Positions 1 through 6,754 of a stretch of 8,889 bases of DNA are shown piece by piece. The stretch spans positions 1 through 8,889 of the forward strand of contig DATEZO010000311.1 in the NCBI GenBank assembly GCA_035255485.1, in the 5' to 3' direction. Within the stretch, counting starts at the first letter, position 1. Each line of letters opens with the position of its first letter. This stretch comes from DATEZO01 sp035255485. GTDB lineage: Bacteria > Pseudomonadota > Gammaproteobacteria > Burkholderiales > Burkholderiaceae_D. Position numbers and translations under genes: made by a program. The notes under the pieces were generated by a model. That model was not told the DNA's origin. It did no database searches and saw only the letters and a program-made list of their open reading frames with translations.

Positions 1-787
1 AATTCTCAAGTTTTTTCCATGCAACAATACGTGCTTTGTTATCCTGGAATTTTTTCCCCGGCTCTTCCACCGCGCCGCTAAATGCATCGAATGCCGGATT
101 GTCGCGATAGAAAATCTGCGCTTGATCCCCGTTCTGTCCCATCTTGGCTGCCAGCACCGGGCCATTCTTGATGCTGACCGTAACAAAATCGCCCTTCCCA
201 AGGCTGCGCTGATCCTGAAACGAGGTCAGATAATCGGGGTGAACAGCAACCCAGACCACACCATCGAAAGATCCGTCCTGCGCCATCAGTTTTCGGCTGA
301 ACCGGATGATCGGCTTGTCAAGGCGGGGGCCAATTTCCGCAGGGAAAATGAAGATCGCATCAGAGGCATTGAATCCGGGCTGTTCAAACCACTTTTTTCC
401 CGCAACGCTCATCCCTTTATCGAATGCCATCGTGCTGGTGACCAATTCGCCGTTCTGGTCGGCAATCGTCACAAATAGCCAGGAATTCAACGGATACAGG
501 CCATCCCGGACCTGATCTTCCAATCGTAGCGTACCGTTGGTTTCTTTCCAGTAATGCCGGATGGTTAATGTAATCTGGTCGATCTGCTCCACCGTGCGCA
601 ACAGTTGTTCGGCATACGAATTGCTCAATGCTGTTACCTGCTTGAAAGCATTTTGTCTGGCCAACGCCTTGTCATGATCGAGTTTGACAAACAGCATGCC
701 CCATAAGAGTGACGACAAAAGAATCGCGAGCGCAACCCACGGCAGGATGTAGCGTAAATCACTCGGGTAATGATTATTTGTTCGCAT
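1..787 (-). CDS. Membrane sensor with periplasmic Cache/PDC-like domain, N-terminal part (runs off left edge)
   Basis: The frame is open from an ATG at 787 to the window edge, giving 262 residues with no stop. Residues 1-12 form a short cytoplasmic tail. Residues 13-34 are a transmembrane helix (LPWVALAILLSSLLWGMLFV). A long helix follows (about 40-80), then an alpha/beta periplasmic region. The stretches LFVTIADQNGELV (104-116) and FSRKLMAQDGSFDGVVWVAV (163-182) resemble the first PDC lobe of double-Cache sensors that precede GGDEF diguanylate cyclases or histidine kinases; LGKGDFVTVSIKNGPVLA (196-213) also fits that pattern. The second membrane helix and the output domain are missing, so the enzyme class cannot be decided here. 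There is no good Shine-Dalgarno before the ATG, but no other start would keep the helix intact. Its GC content is clearly lower than that of the genes to the right. The reading frame and architecture are seen; the family assignment is pattern recognition. Confidence 0.8.
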   Translation of the reverse strand, partial: MRTNNHYPSDLRYILPWVALAILLSSLLWGMLFVKLDHDKALARQNAFKQVTALSNSYAEQLLRTVEQIDQITLTIRHYWKETNGTLRLEDQVRDGLYPLNSWLFVTIADQNGELVTSTMAFDKGMSVAGKKWFEQPGFNASDAIFIFPAEIGPRLDKPIIRFSRKLMAQDGSFDGVVWVAVHPDYLTSFQDQRSLGKGDFVTVSIKNGPVLAAKMGQNGDQAQIFYRDNPAFDAFSGAVEEPGKKFQDNKARIVAWKKLEN

Positions 788-815
788 TGCTCAATATTTT
801 GACTTGCGTAATCTG

Positions 816-845
816 ATTATTTGCAGAAAATCAACAGTAATCCAA
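816..845 (-). promoter_or_regulatory. Weak candidate sigma70 promoter for the sensor gene
   Basis: On the minus strand TTGGAT (840-845) and AATAAT (816-821) are separated by 18 bases, matching 3 of 6 and 5 of 6 consensus positions. Transcription would start about 20 bases before the ATG at 787. The 788-911 gap is AT-rich, so such a match could occur by chance. Confidence 0.25.
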
Positions 846-911
846 CATAATCGGAATGACACCGGGATTAGAGAAAGTTCGTTGCCGAATAGTTCTTGAT
901 TACGGGATATT

Positions 912-1898
912 TCAAGCGATGCGCAAGACCAGGAGCAGCAAAAGAATCAGAACAAGCGCACCGAATGCCATTTTCCAGCGGTGCGTGACCAGCCGCAATT
1001 CCCAGCTCGACGACACTGCGCGCCCGTCGAAACGGCCGCGCGCGCCATGGTCGCCCGGCACCGGCCGGTACAGATTGTCGAGCCGGCCGGGGGCTGCGGG
1101 CTCGTCGGTCTGCTGGCCTTCATAGGCTTCCCGCGCCAGCTTGCGATCCAGAAAGCCGGGCATGATGCGCGTGCCGAGGATCGCCTCCACCGCCGGCAAT
1201 CCTACCCACAGCTCGCGCCGCCGATGGGTTGCTGACCAGTAAATCGCGCGCGCAGCCAGTTCCGGCTGGAAAATCTTTCCGAGCGGCTGCGGTCGGTTCG
1301 GCATGCAGCTGCGGCCCCAGTCGAATTGCGGCGTGTTGAAGGCTGACAGGTGGGTCATGGTCAGATGCACGCGGCTCTTGTCATGAATCAGCTCGGAACG
1401 CAGGGAATCGGTGAAGGCGCGCAAGGCGCTTTTCGCGCCGCAGTACGGCGCTTGGAGCGGAATCGAGCGGTAGGCCAGTGCCGAGCCGACCTGGACGATG
1501 GTGCCGCGATTGCGCGGCTTCATGCGTTTCAATGCCGCCAGCGTACCCCATACTGCGCCCAGATAGGTGACTTCGGTGGCGCGCCGGAAATCCTCGGGCG
1601 CAATCGACAATGCCGGGCAGAATATGGTCGCCATCGCGTCGTTGACCCAGACCTCGATCGGGCCCCATTCGCGCTCGACGCGTGCCGCCGCCGCTTCCAC
1701 CTGGGCCTGGTCCGCTACATCGGTCGGAATCACCATCGCCTCGCCGCCGGCCTGCTCTACTTCCCGATGCGCACCGGTCAAGCCGTCGACGCCGCGCGCC
1801 AGCAAGGCAACGCGCCAGCCGTGCCGGGCGAATTCGACCGCAGCCGCGCGCCCGATGCCGGCCGAAGCGCCGGTTATGACTGCAATTTTTCGTTCCAT
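912..1898 (-). CDS. Short-chain dehydrogenase/reductase with C-terminal membrane anchor
   Basis: A 328-residue classical SDR. The N-terminal Rossmann fold carries TGASAGIG (residues 9-16) for NAD(P) binding. The usual NNAG motif is replaced by VNDAMAT (85-91), with Asn86 retained. The catalytic residues are Ser139 (VGSALAYRS), Tyr152 and Lys156 (YCGAK). After the roughly 250-residue SDR core comes an extension with NLYRPVPGDHGARGRFDGRA (275-294) and then a hydrophobic helix (about 311-326) ending in RIA, so the protein is probably held in the inner membrane by its tail with the enzyme in the cytoplasm. I have seen this extended SDR layout in proteobacterial genomes, usually annotated only as SDR family oxidoreductase. 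The substrate is unknown. An AGGAAAGG stretch just upstream of the ATG at 1898 can serve as the ribosome binding site. The 120-base gap from the last cox gene suggests a separate or read-through unit, and nothing in the sequence links it to respiration. Confidence 0.9.
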   Translation of the reverse strand: MERKIAVITGASAGIGRAAAVEFARHGWRVALLARGVDGLTGAHREVEQAGGEAMVIPTDVADQAQVEAAAARVEREWGPIEVWVNDAMATIFCPALSIAPEDFRRATEVTYLGAVWGTLAALKRMKPRNRGTIVQVGSALAYRSIPLQAPYCGAKSALRAFTDSLRSELIHDKSRVHLTMTHLSAFNTPQFDWGRSCMPNRPQPLGKIFQPELAARAIYWSATHRRRELWVGLPAVEAILGTRIMPGFLDRKLAREAYEGQQTDEPAAPGRLDNLYRPVPGDHGARGRFDGRAVSSSWELRLVTHRWKMAFGALVLILLLLLVLRIA

Positions 1899-1909
1899 AT
1901 GCGGCCTTT

Positions 1910-1973
1910 CCTGTTTTCGTCAGAACACTCCCCTCTCCCCAGCCCTCCCCCGCGGGAAGAGGGTGAAAACAGG
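1910..1973. repeat. Nested inverted repeat between coxD and the SDR gene
   Basis: Perfect 9-base arms CCTGTTTTC (1910-1918) and GAAAACAGG (1965-1973) enclose a C/G-rich core (about 1929-1964). The core resembles a degenerate copy of the CCCTCTCCCGC-type palindromes at 8466 and 8534. In minus-strand RNA the core can fold CCCTCTTCCC against GGGGAGAGGG with one G-U pair, inside the outer stem. No T-run follows on the minus strand, so it is not a canonical rho-independent terminator. It lies just downstream of the respiratory operon and overlaps the leader of the SDR gene. Confidence 0.6.
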
Positions 1974-2018
1974 GCGCGATGACATCATCACTTCTTCGTG
2001 CCGGATCAATGATCTACG

Positions 2019-2345
2019 TTAGCGGGGTGCAATCGCGGCCGGCAGTTGCTGCGGCTTTTGCCACGGCGCCGGATGCACGCCGCGGGTCGCATAATCGCCG
2101 CCGCTCAAGGCGAACAGCAGTGCCAGCGTGAACAATGCGGCCGCCGCCACGATCCGGATCAGGCCGCTGCCAGTGTTCAGATGCATGAAAAATGCCGCCA
2201 CCAGCCCGGCCTTGAGCGCGGCGATCCCCAGATTGATGATGCCGTTCCAGATGCCCAGCGGCAGCCAGGCGCTGCCGAAGGTCAGGGCCAATAGCGCCAT
2301 CAGGCCCAGCCATACCAGCAGGCAGCGCTTGTATTCGGCTCTCAT
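2019..2345 (-). CDS. coxD: Cytochrome c oxidase subunit IV (caa3-type small subunit)
   Basis: A 108-residue membrane protein with three predicted helices (about 7-29, 33-55 and 61-81). The sequence LGIAALKAGLVAAFFMHL (39-56) is typical of the bacterial COX4_pro/CtaF family, a small structural subunit of aa3/caa3 and bo3 oxidases with no metal ligands. The C-terminal tail is rich in Pro, Gln and Ala. Its ATG at 2345 overlaps the coxC stop as ATGA, and AGGAG lies 7 bases upstream, so translation is probably coupled. It is the last gene of the operon. An in-frame upstream start at 2405 would extend into coxC and is not credible. Subunits III and IV lie side by side as usual for these clusters. 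Confidence 0.88.
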   Translation of the reverse strand: MRAEYKRCLLVWLGLMALLALTFGSAWLPLGIWNGIINLGIAALKAGLVAAFFMHLNTGSGLIRIVAAAALFTLALLFALSGGDYATRGVHPAPWQKPQQLPAAIAPR

Positions 2346-2992
2346 CCCGGCTCTCCTGTCGCGGCGCGCCCGACCAGATACAGCATCGGATACAGAAAGA
2401 TCCATATCGCATCCACGAAATGCCAGTACAGCCCGGCCAGTTCGGTGCGCTGTGCATTGGCGAACGCGGGCCGGTTGCGGTGCAGGTCGAACGCGAATGC
2501 GCCGGCCAGCACGATGCCAATGGTCAGATGCAATGCATGCAGGCCAGTCAGCGCAAAGTACAGAAAGAAAAACAGTTGCGCGCCTTCCGATCCGTGTCCC
2601 GGAAAGGAAAATGCCGGGCCCGGAAACAGATGCGCGCGCCAGTCATGCGCGTATTCGACGCCCTTGATCACCAGGAATGTCGCGCCCAGCGCCGCCGTGA
2701 CCCACAGCAGCCGCGCCGCCAGATGCCGCGCATCGACCCGGTGCGCTGCCGCCGCGATCGCCATCGTCATGCTGGAAGTCAGCAGCACGGCCGTATTCAG
2801 CGTACCGAGCGCAACATCGGTATGCCGGCTGGCGGCGGCAAATGAATCCGGAAAATGAATCCTGACATACAGATAGCCGAACAACAGCGGTCCGAAAAAC
2901 ATCAGCTCGGTCGCCAGGAAAATCCACACGCCGAGCGTGGAGGCGAAATCGCGCCGTGCGGCATCCTTGCAGCGCGGCGCGATGCTGCTCAT
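2342..2992 (-). CDS. coxC: Cytochrome c oxidase subunit III
   Basis: A 216-residue polytopic inner-membrane protein of the short, five-helix subunit III type. LGVWIFLATELMFFGPLLFGYLYVR (20-44) is the family signature, with the conserved Glu29 in the membrane. LFFFLYFALTGLHALHLTIGI (140-160) and GLYWHFVDAIWIFLYPMLYL (187-206) are the other typical helices. The subunit packs against subunit I of the oxygen reductase and helps keep the binuclear centre stable. The ATG at 2992 overlaps the coxA stop as ATGA, and GGAGG sits 7 bases upstream. The same frame is open far upstream through coxA, but only because the GC-rich region lacks stops; the family signature starts near residue 16 of this call. 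Confidence 0.94.
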   Translation of the reverse strand: MSSIAPRCKDAARRDFASTLGVWIFLATELMFFGPLLFGYLYVRIHFPDSFAAASRHTDVALGTLNTAVLLTSSMTMAIAAAAHRVDARHLAARLLWVTAALGATFLVIKGVEYAHDWRAHLFPGPAFSFPGHGSEGAQLFFFLYFALTGLHALHLTIGIVLAGAFAFDLHRNRPAFANAQRTELAGLYWHFVDAIWIFLYPMLYLVGRAATGEPG

Positions 2993-4635
2993 GGCGCGGC
3001 CTCCGGTGAGGAGGCGAGCGGATAGGCATACGGCCCCTCGTTCACCTGCGGCAACTGCGCGAAATTGTGCTTCGGCGGCGGCGAGGCGGTCTTCCATTCG
3101 AGCCCGGTCGCCTGCCACGGATTGTCGCCGGCGCGCTTGCCGAAAAACAGCGACCAGCCGAGGTAGGCCAGCGGCAGCAGGTAGCCGACCGCCAGGATCG
3201 ACGCGCCCGCCGACGACAGCACATTGAGCATCTGGAATTCCGGCGGATAGACATGGTAGCGGCGCGGCATGCCTTCGTAGCCGAGCAGGTATTGCGGAAA
3301 GAAAGTCAGGTTGAAGCCGAAAAAGATCAGCAATGCCGCCACCCGCCCCCACATTTCCGGATACATGCGGCCGCTGATCTTGGGCCACCAGAAATGGATG
3401 CCGCCCAGATAGGCCATCACCGCGCCGCCGACCATGATGTAATGGAAATGCGCCACCACGAAATAGGTGTCGGTCAGGTGCACGTCGAGCGCGAGCGCCG
3501 CCAGGAACAGGCCGGTCATGCCGCCGATCATGAACAGGCCAACGAAGCCGAGCGCATACAGCATCGGCGCGGCGAACGTGATGGTTCCCTTGTACAGCGT
3601 TGCGGTCCAGTTGAAGACCTTGATCGCAGACGGAATTGCGACCAGGAACGACAGCAGGGAAAACACCATGCCGGCGTACATCGACTGGCCGGACACGAAC
3701 ATGTGATGGCCCCATACCAGGAAGCCGATTGCGGCGATGCCGAGAATCGCATAGGCCATGAAGCGGTAGCCGAACACCGGCCGGCGCGCGAAGCAGGGAA
3801 TGATTTCGCTCGCCACGCCCATCGCCGGCAGCACCATGATGTAAACCGCCGGATGCGAATAGAACCAGAACAGGTGCTGGAACAGCAGCGGATCGCCGCC
3901 CAGCGCCGGATCGAAGATGCCGACCTGCAGCAGCCGCTCGGCACCGATCAATGCCAGCGTCATCGCCAGGACCGGCGTCGCCAGCACCAGGATCACGGCG
4001 GTCGCGTAATTGGCCCACACGAACAGCGGCAGGCGGAACCAGCCCATGCCGGGCGCGCGCAGGGTGTGCACCGTCACGATGAAGTTGATGCCGGTCATGA
4101 TCGAGGAAAAGCCGACAATGAACACGCCGACCAGCGCCAGGATCACATGGCTGTTGGAAAACATGGTCGAGTACGGCACATAGAAAGTCCAGCCGGTATC
4201 GATCCCGCCCGCCGCCAGCGCCGCCAGCGTAAACAGGCCGCCCAGCACATAGACATACCAGCTCGCCAGGTTCAGGCGCGGAAAGGCCATGTCGCGCGCG
4301 CCGATCATCATCGGCAGCAGGAAGTTGCCGAGCACGGACGGAATCGACGGGATCAGGAACAGCCACACCATGATCACGCCGTGCGCGGTAAACAGCTTGT
4401 TGTAGGTGTCGTGCGACACCAGGCCGCCGGCCGGGGTCGCCAGCTCGAGGCGGATCAGGGTCGCCGCCGCACCGCCGATGAAAAAGAAGGCGGTGATCGA
4501 GATCAGATAGAGCAGCGCGATGCGCTTGTGATCATGGGTAGTCAGCCATGACTTGAGCGTGTAGCCCTCTTCAAGGTAGCTGCACTGGTTGCCCGAAGGA
4601 TTGCTATCGATTCCCATGGTGGACGAAGCGGTCAA
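2989..4635 (-). CDS. coxA: Cytochrome c oxidase subunit I, A2-type haem-copper oxygen reductase
   Basis: This is the catalytic subunit that reduces oxygen to water and pumps protons across the inner membrane. Residues are counted from the ATG at 4617. His79 (FTAHGVIM) and His392 bind the low-spin haem, and His390 (VVAHFHY) binds the high-spin haem. CuB ligands are His255 in YSHPAVY, with the cross-linked Tyr259, and His304/His305 (WGHHMF). The helix VI motif has Tyr253-Ser254 and Ala257 where A1 oxidases have Glu, which marks subtype A2. Asp109 (GARDMAFPRLN) and Lys333 (IPSAIKVF) fit the D and K proton channels. From the ATG the protein has 542 residues, near the usual length, with about 12 helices. 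Start choice: the TTG at 4635 has GGGAG 7 bases upstream, while the ATG at 4617 has none; six residues separate them. The ATG at 4698 would translate a dispersed repeat and is rejected. Unlike most junctions in the operon, the gap to coxB is open. Confidence 0.96.
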   Translation of the reverse strand: MTASSTMGIDSNPSGNQCSYLEEGYTLKSWLTTHDHKRIALLYLISITAFFFIGGAAATLIRLELATPAGGLVSHDTYNKLFTAHGVIMVWLFLIPSIPSVLGNFLLPMMIGARDMAFPRLNLASWYVYVLGGLFTLAALAAGGIDTGWTFYVPYSTMFSNSHVILALVGVFIVGFSSIMTGINFIVTVHTLRAPGMGWFRLPLFVWANYATAVILVLATPVLAMTLALIGAERLLQVGIFDPALGGDPLLFQHLFWFYSHPAVYIMVLPAMGVASEIIPCFARRPVFGYRFMAYAILGIAAIGFLVWGHHMFVSGQSMYAGMVFSLLSFLVAIPSAIKVFNWTATLYKGTITFAAPMLYALGFVGLFMIGGMTGLFLAALALDVHLTDTYFVVAHFHYIMVGGAVMAYLGGIHFWWPKISGRMYPEMWGRVAALLIFFGFNLTFFPQYLLGYEGMPRRYHVYPPEFQMLNVLSSAGASILAVGYLLPLAYLGWSLFFGKRAGDNPWQATGLEWKTASPPPKHNFAQLPQVNEGPYAYPLASSPEAAP

Positions 4636-4642
4636 TTCACAT

Positions 4643-4647
4643 CTCCC
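4643..4647 (-). promoter_or_regulatory. Ribosome binding site favouring the TTG start of coxA
   Basis: GGGAG on the minus strand lies 7 bases before TTG at 4635. No purine-rich site precedes the ATG at 4617 (GACCGCTTCGTCCACC). Most neighbouring genes have GGAG or AGGAG 6-8 bases before their start, so this site argues for initiation at the TTG. Confidence 0.5.
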
Positions 4648-4666
4648 AAGTGCAGCCGAAATAAAT

Positions 4667-4692
4667 GTCATTCCCGCGCAGGCGGGAATGAC
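4667..4692. repeat. Dispersed palindromic repeat (GTCATTCCCGC type) between coxB and coxA
   Basis: A perfect 11-base inverted repeat, GTCATTCCCGC (4667-4677) and GCGGGAATGAC (4682-4692), around a GCAG loop. This is a familiar intergenic element of many proteobacteria; read as protein it gives the well-known artefact VIPACAGMT. It fills part of the 66-83 base gap between coxB and coxA. In RNA it would form a stable hairpin without a U-tract, so it may affect transcript stability but is not a standard terminator. Confidence 0.85.
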
Positions 4693-4701
4693 AAGCAAGA
4701 A

Positions 4702-5637
4702 TCAGCGTTCATTTCCCGTCGACCTCAAATACGCGATGATCGCCATCAGATCTTCCTCGCCGATCTGCCCGGCGAAGGTCGGCATGATCGGCGCATAGCC
4801 GGCGACCACGTCCTTTTTCGGCAGCAGCACCGAATCGCGGATGTAGTTTTCGTCCACGACCAGCGAGCGGCCGTCCTGCAGATGCACCGTGCGTCCCAGC
4901 AAGCCGGTCAGATCGGGCGCATGCACGCTGGAACCGGCGGCATGGCAGCCGCTGCAGCCGTAGCGGCGAAACAGATCGAATCCGCGCGCCGCGATGCCGG
5001 GGCGGGCATCGCCCTGCGCCAGCCAGCGCGCGAATTCATCCGGCGCCAGCACCACGATCCGGCCGCGCATCAGGGAATGCTCGCTGCCGCAATACTCGGC
5101 GCACAGCAGCGGAAACTCTCCGGCCTGCATCGGCGTGAACCAGAGCGAGGTGGTGCGGCCCGGCACCGCATCCTGCTTGATGCGAAAAGCGGGCGCGAAA
5201 AAGCTGTGGACCGCATCCTGCGAGGCCAGCGTCAGCCGCACCGGCCTACCCAGCGGCACATGCAGCTCGCCGATTTCGCGCCGGCCGTTGGCGTGTTCCA
5301 CTTTCCACATCCATTGCTTGGCAACCACGAATACCGGCATTGCCTCGGGCGGTGCGTCATACAGCCGTGCATAGTCATGGGCAGCCCAGGCATAGATGCC
5401 AAGGAACAGCAGCAGCGGAACCAGGGTCCAGGTCAATTCGAGGCGGCGGTTGCTGGTCGGTACATGACTGCGGTCGGCGCCAGAGCCTTTGCGGTAGCGG
5501 ATCGAAAAAAAGACGATCAGCGCCGTGATCGCCAGCGCCATCAGGCCGGTCAGGAGCAGCAGTGCCAGCAGCAGCAGATCGAAGCGCGCCGCCGCATCCG
5601 AGGCGGAAGCCGGTAGCAGGCGGAATCCGCCATTCAT
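4702..5637 (-). CDS. coxB: Cytochrome c oxidase subunit II with fused cytochrome c domain (caa3-type)
   Basis: A 311-residue subunit that receives electrons and passes them through CuA to subunit I. Two transmembrane helices lie at about 21-45 and 68-87. The periplasmic cupredoxin domain has the aromatic patch KQWMWKVEH (107-115) and a complete CuA set: His144, Cys179, Glu181, Cys183, His187 and Met190 (CAEYCGSEHSLM). A C-terminal monohaem cytochrome c domain follows, with CSGCH (228-232) and the probable axial Met285 in APIMPTF. This fusion defines caa3-type oxidases and lets the enzyme accept electrons directly from a partner complex. The ATG at 5637 overlaps the SCO stop as ATGA, with GGAGG 6 bases upstream. 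An in-frame start at 5772 would add 45 residues of non-homologous SCO-overlapping sequence and is rejected. I see no cleavable signal peptide; the first helix begins near residue 21. Confidence 0.96.
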   Translation of the reverse strand: MNGGFRLLPASASDAAARFDLLLLALLLLTGLMALAITALIVFFSIRYRKGSGADRSHVPTSNRRLELTWTLVPLLLFLGIYAWAAHDYARLYDAPPEAMPVFVVAKQWMWKVEHANGRREIGELHVPLGRPVRLTLASQDAVHSFFAPAFRIKQDAVPGRTTSLWFTPMQAGEFPLLCAEYCGSEHSLMRGRIVVLAPDEFARWLAQGDARPGIAARGFDLFRRYGCSGCHAAGSSVHAPDLTGLLGRTVHLQDGRSLVVDENYIRDSVLLPKKDVVAGYAPIMPTFAGQIGEEDLMAIIAYLRSTGNER

Positions 5638-6410
5638 CGTGCGCCTCCGCCCGGCATGCGGTGCCGCCAGGCCCAGGCGGCCAGCGTCAATAGCGCCAGC
5701 AGGCAGCCGATCCGCACCAGCGTCATCGCCGCCAGGCTGTAGCGGCCGGTGGCCGGATCGTAGTGCGCGCACAGCAGCAGCAGGCGCTCGGCCAGCGACC
5801 CGATGCGGCCGTCCGCCGCCATCGTCAGCGCCTGCCGCAATTCCTGCGGATCGAAGCGCACGCCCAGGAAGTAGCGCGAGATGCGGCCGTCCGGGGTCGC
5901 GATCAGGAAGCCGGCCGGATGAATGTATTGCCGCAGCGCGGCGTCATAGGCGTAAGCGAAGCCCGCGCTGGATGCCAGCGCCGTGATCGCGGCCGGCTCG
6001 CCGGTCAGGAGATGCAGCTCGCCGCCGCGCCGGCCCAGCATCGGCTCATAGGAAATCTTGCGCCTGGCCGCCAGTGGCGCATCTTCCGCCGGGTCGATGC
6101 TGACCGCCAGCAGGCGATAGGATTCGCGCGGCAGATCGGCCGCCGCCAGCGCCTGCAGCACACCCTCCATCAGGGTGCTGCACAGATTGGGGCAATGGTA
6201 ATAGCCGAGTACCAGCACCACGGGGCGGCGTCCGAAGAAATCGGCGAACCGCACGCGGCGGCCGTCGTCGTCGACAAACACCGATTGCAGCGGCAGGCGC
6301 GCATCCAGATGTTGCGTGAACGCGGTCTGCGGCGGAGGTGGTGCTGGAAGCGACTGGCCGCACGCGGCGCCAGCCGCCAGCAGCCACAGCCACAGCAGGC
6401 AATGTCTCAT
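5634..6410 (-). CDS. SCO1/SenC-family copper chaperone with C-terminal membrane anchor
   Basis: A 258-residue thioredoxin-fold protein that delivers copper to, or reduces the cysteines of, the CuA site of subunit II in the periplasm. The N-terminus (MRHCLLWLWLLAAGAAC) is a signal sequence. The copper-binding CPNLC motif gives Cys73 and Cys77 in GYYHCPNLCSTLMEG. The third ligand is His164 in QYIHPAGFLIATPDGRISRYF. Residues 209-225 (RLLLLCAHYDPATGRYS) lead into a transmembrane helix at about 227-247, followed by a basic tail, so the anchor is C-terminal and not the N-terminal one of classical Sco1. I know this arrangement from SCO proteins encoded beside ACIII and cox genes. The ATG at 6410 overlaps the preceding stop as ATGA, with GGAG 8 bases upstream, and coxB follows with another ATGA overlap, which fits its role in CuA assembly. 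Confidence 0.93.
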   Translation of the reverse strand: MRHCLLWLWLLAAGAACGQSLPAPPPPQTAFTQHLDARLPLQSVFVDDDGRRVRFADFFGRRPVVLVLGYYHCPNLCSTLMEGVLQALAAADLPRESYRLLAVSIDPAEDAPLAARRKISYEPMLGRRGGELHLLTGEPAAITALASSAGFAYAYDAALRQYIHPAGFLIATPDGRISRYFLGVRFDPQELRQALTMAADGRIGSLAERLLLLCAHYDPATGRYSLAAMTLVRIGCLLALLTLAAWAWRHRMPGGGAR

Positions 6411-6754
6411 GGTTTTTGCTCCGCGCCGGCATTGCGCTGCACCATCAGCTGCATCGCCTGTTCCAGCGGAATGCGTGCAATGCCGGCCTGCCGGTCGATC
6501 CATTGCCAGGAATCGAGCAGGCGCTCCTTTTCCGCGAAATATGCTGCACGTTCCGGCTGCGGCGCACTTTGCAGTCGCGGGCCGGCACTGGCGACAACCA
6601 GCCCGGTACCGCTGCCGGAAGACGCCGGACCCCAGCCTTGCCAGGCGGCATACGCGGCGGCGGTCGCCAGCAGGATCGTCACGACCAGCGCCAGCACGAT
6701 CCACAGCACCGCCCGCAGATCGACATCATCGGGCGCGATAGCCGGTTCAGCCAT
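6407..6754 (-). CDS. Uncharacterised small single-span membrane protein of the ACIII/cox operon
   Basis: A 115-residue protein. A short acidic cytoplasmic N-terminus (EPAIAPDDVD) precedes one transmembrane helix at about 13-37. A Gly/Ser/Ala linker follows (42-58), then a probable periplasmic helical segment, ERAAYFAEKERLLDSWQWID (68-87), and a closing motif GIARIPLEQAMQLMVQR (91-107). The W-x-D...G..RIP...AM pattern is one I recall in small proteins beside SCO genes in proteobacterial oxidase clusters, but I know no proven function. No Cys and no obvious metal or haem ligand set is visible; the only Met residues in the soluble part are 101 and 104. The ATG at 6754 overlaps the actF stop by 8 bases (ATGGCTGA), with GGAG 6 bases upstream. 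Its place between actF and the SCO gene suggests an assembly or accessory role for ACIII or the oxidase, which is inference. Confidence 0.82.
   Translation of the reverse strand: MAEPAIAPDDVDLRAVLWIVLALVVTILLATAAAYAAWQGWGPASSGSGTGLVVASAGPRLQSAPQPERAAYFAEKERLLDSWQWIDRQAGIARIPLEQAMQLMVQRNAGAEQKP

Noticed and set aside
122..515. Two short plus-strand open frames at the left end
   Set aside because: They are antisense to the continuous sensor frame, whose membrane helix and Cache-like pattern are convincing.
1899..2018. A sigma70 promoter for the SDR gene
   Set aside because: TTGATC occurs on the minus strand, but no acceptable -10 hexamer lies 15-19 bases downstream.
2993..4366. Long upstream extension of the coxC frame within coxA
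   Set aside because: It lies in an alternative frame of coxA on the same strand and gives no protein-like sequence; coxC homology begins just after the ATG at 2992.
3067..4551. 494-codon open frame on the plus strand opposite coxA
   Set aside because: It is antisense to a gene with all haem and CuB ligands. Its product is an Arg/His/Gln-rich string without domains, as expected from GC-rich antisense frames.
5638..5772. Extended N-terminus of coxB starting at 5772
   Set aside because: The extra 45 residues come from the SCO coding region in another frame. The ATG at 5637 has GGAGG and an ATGA overlap.
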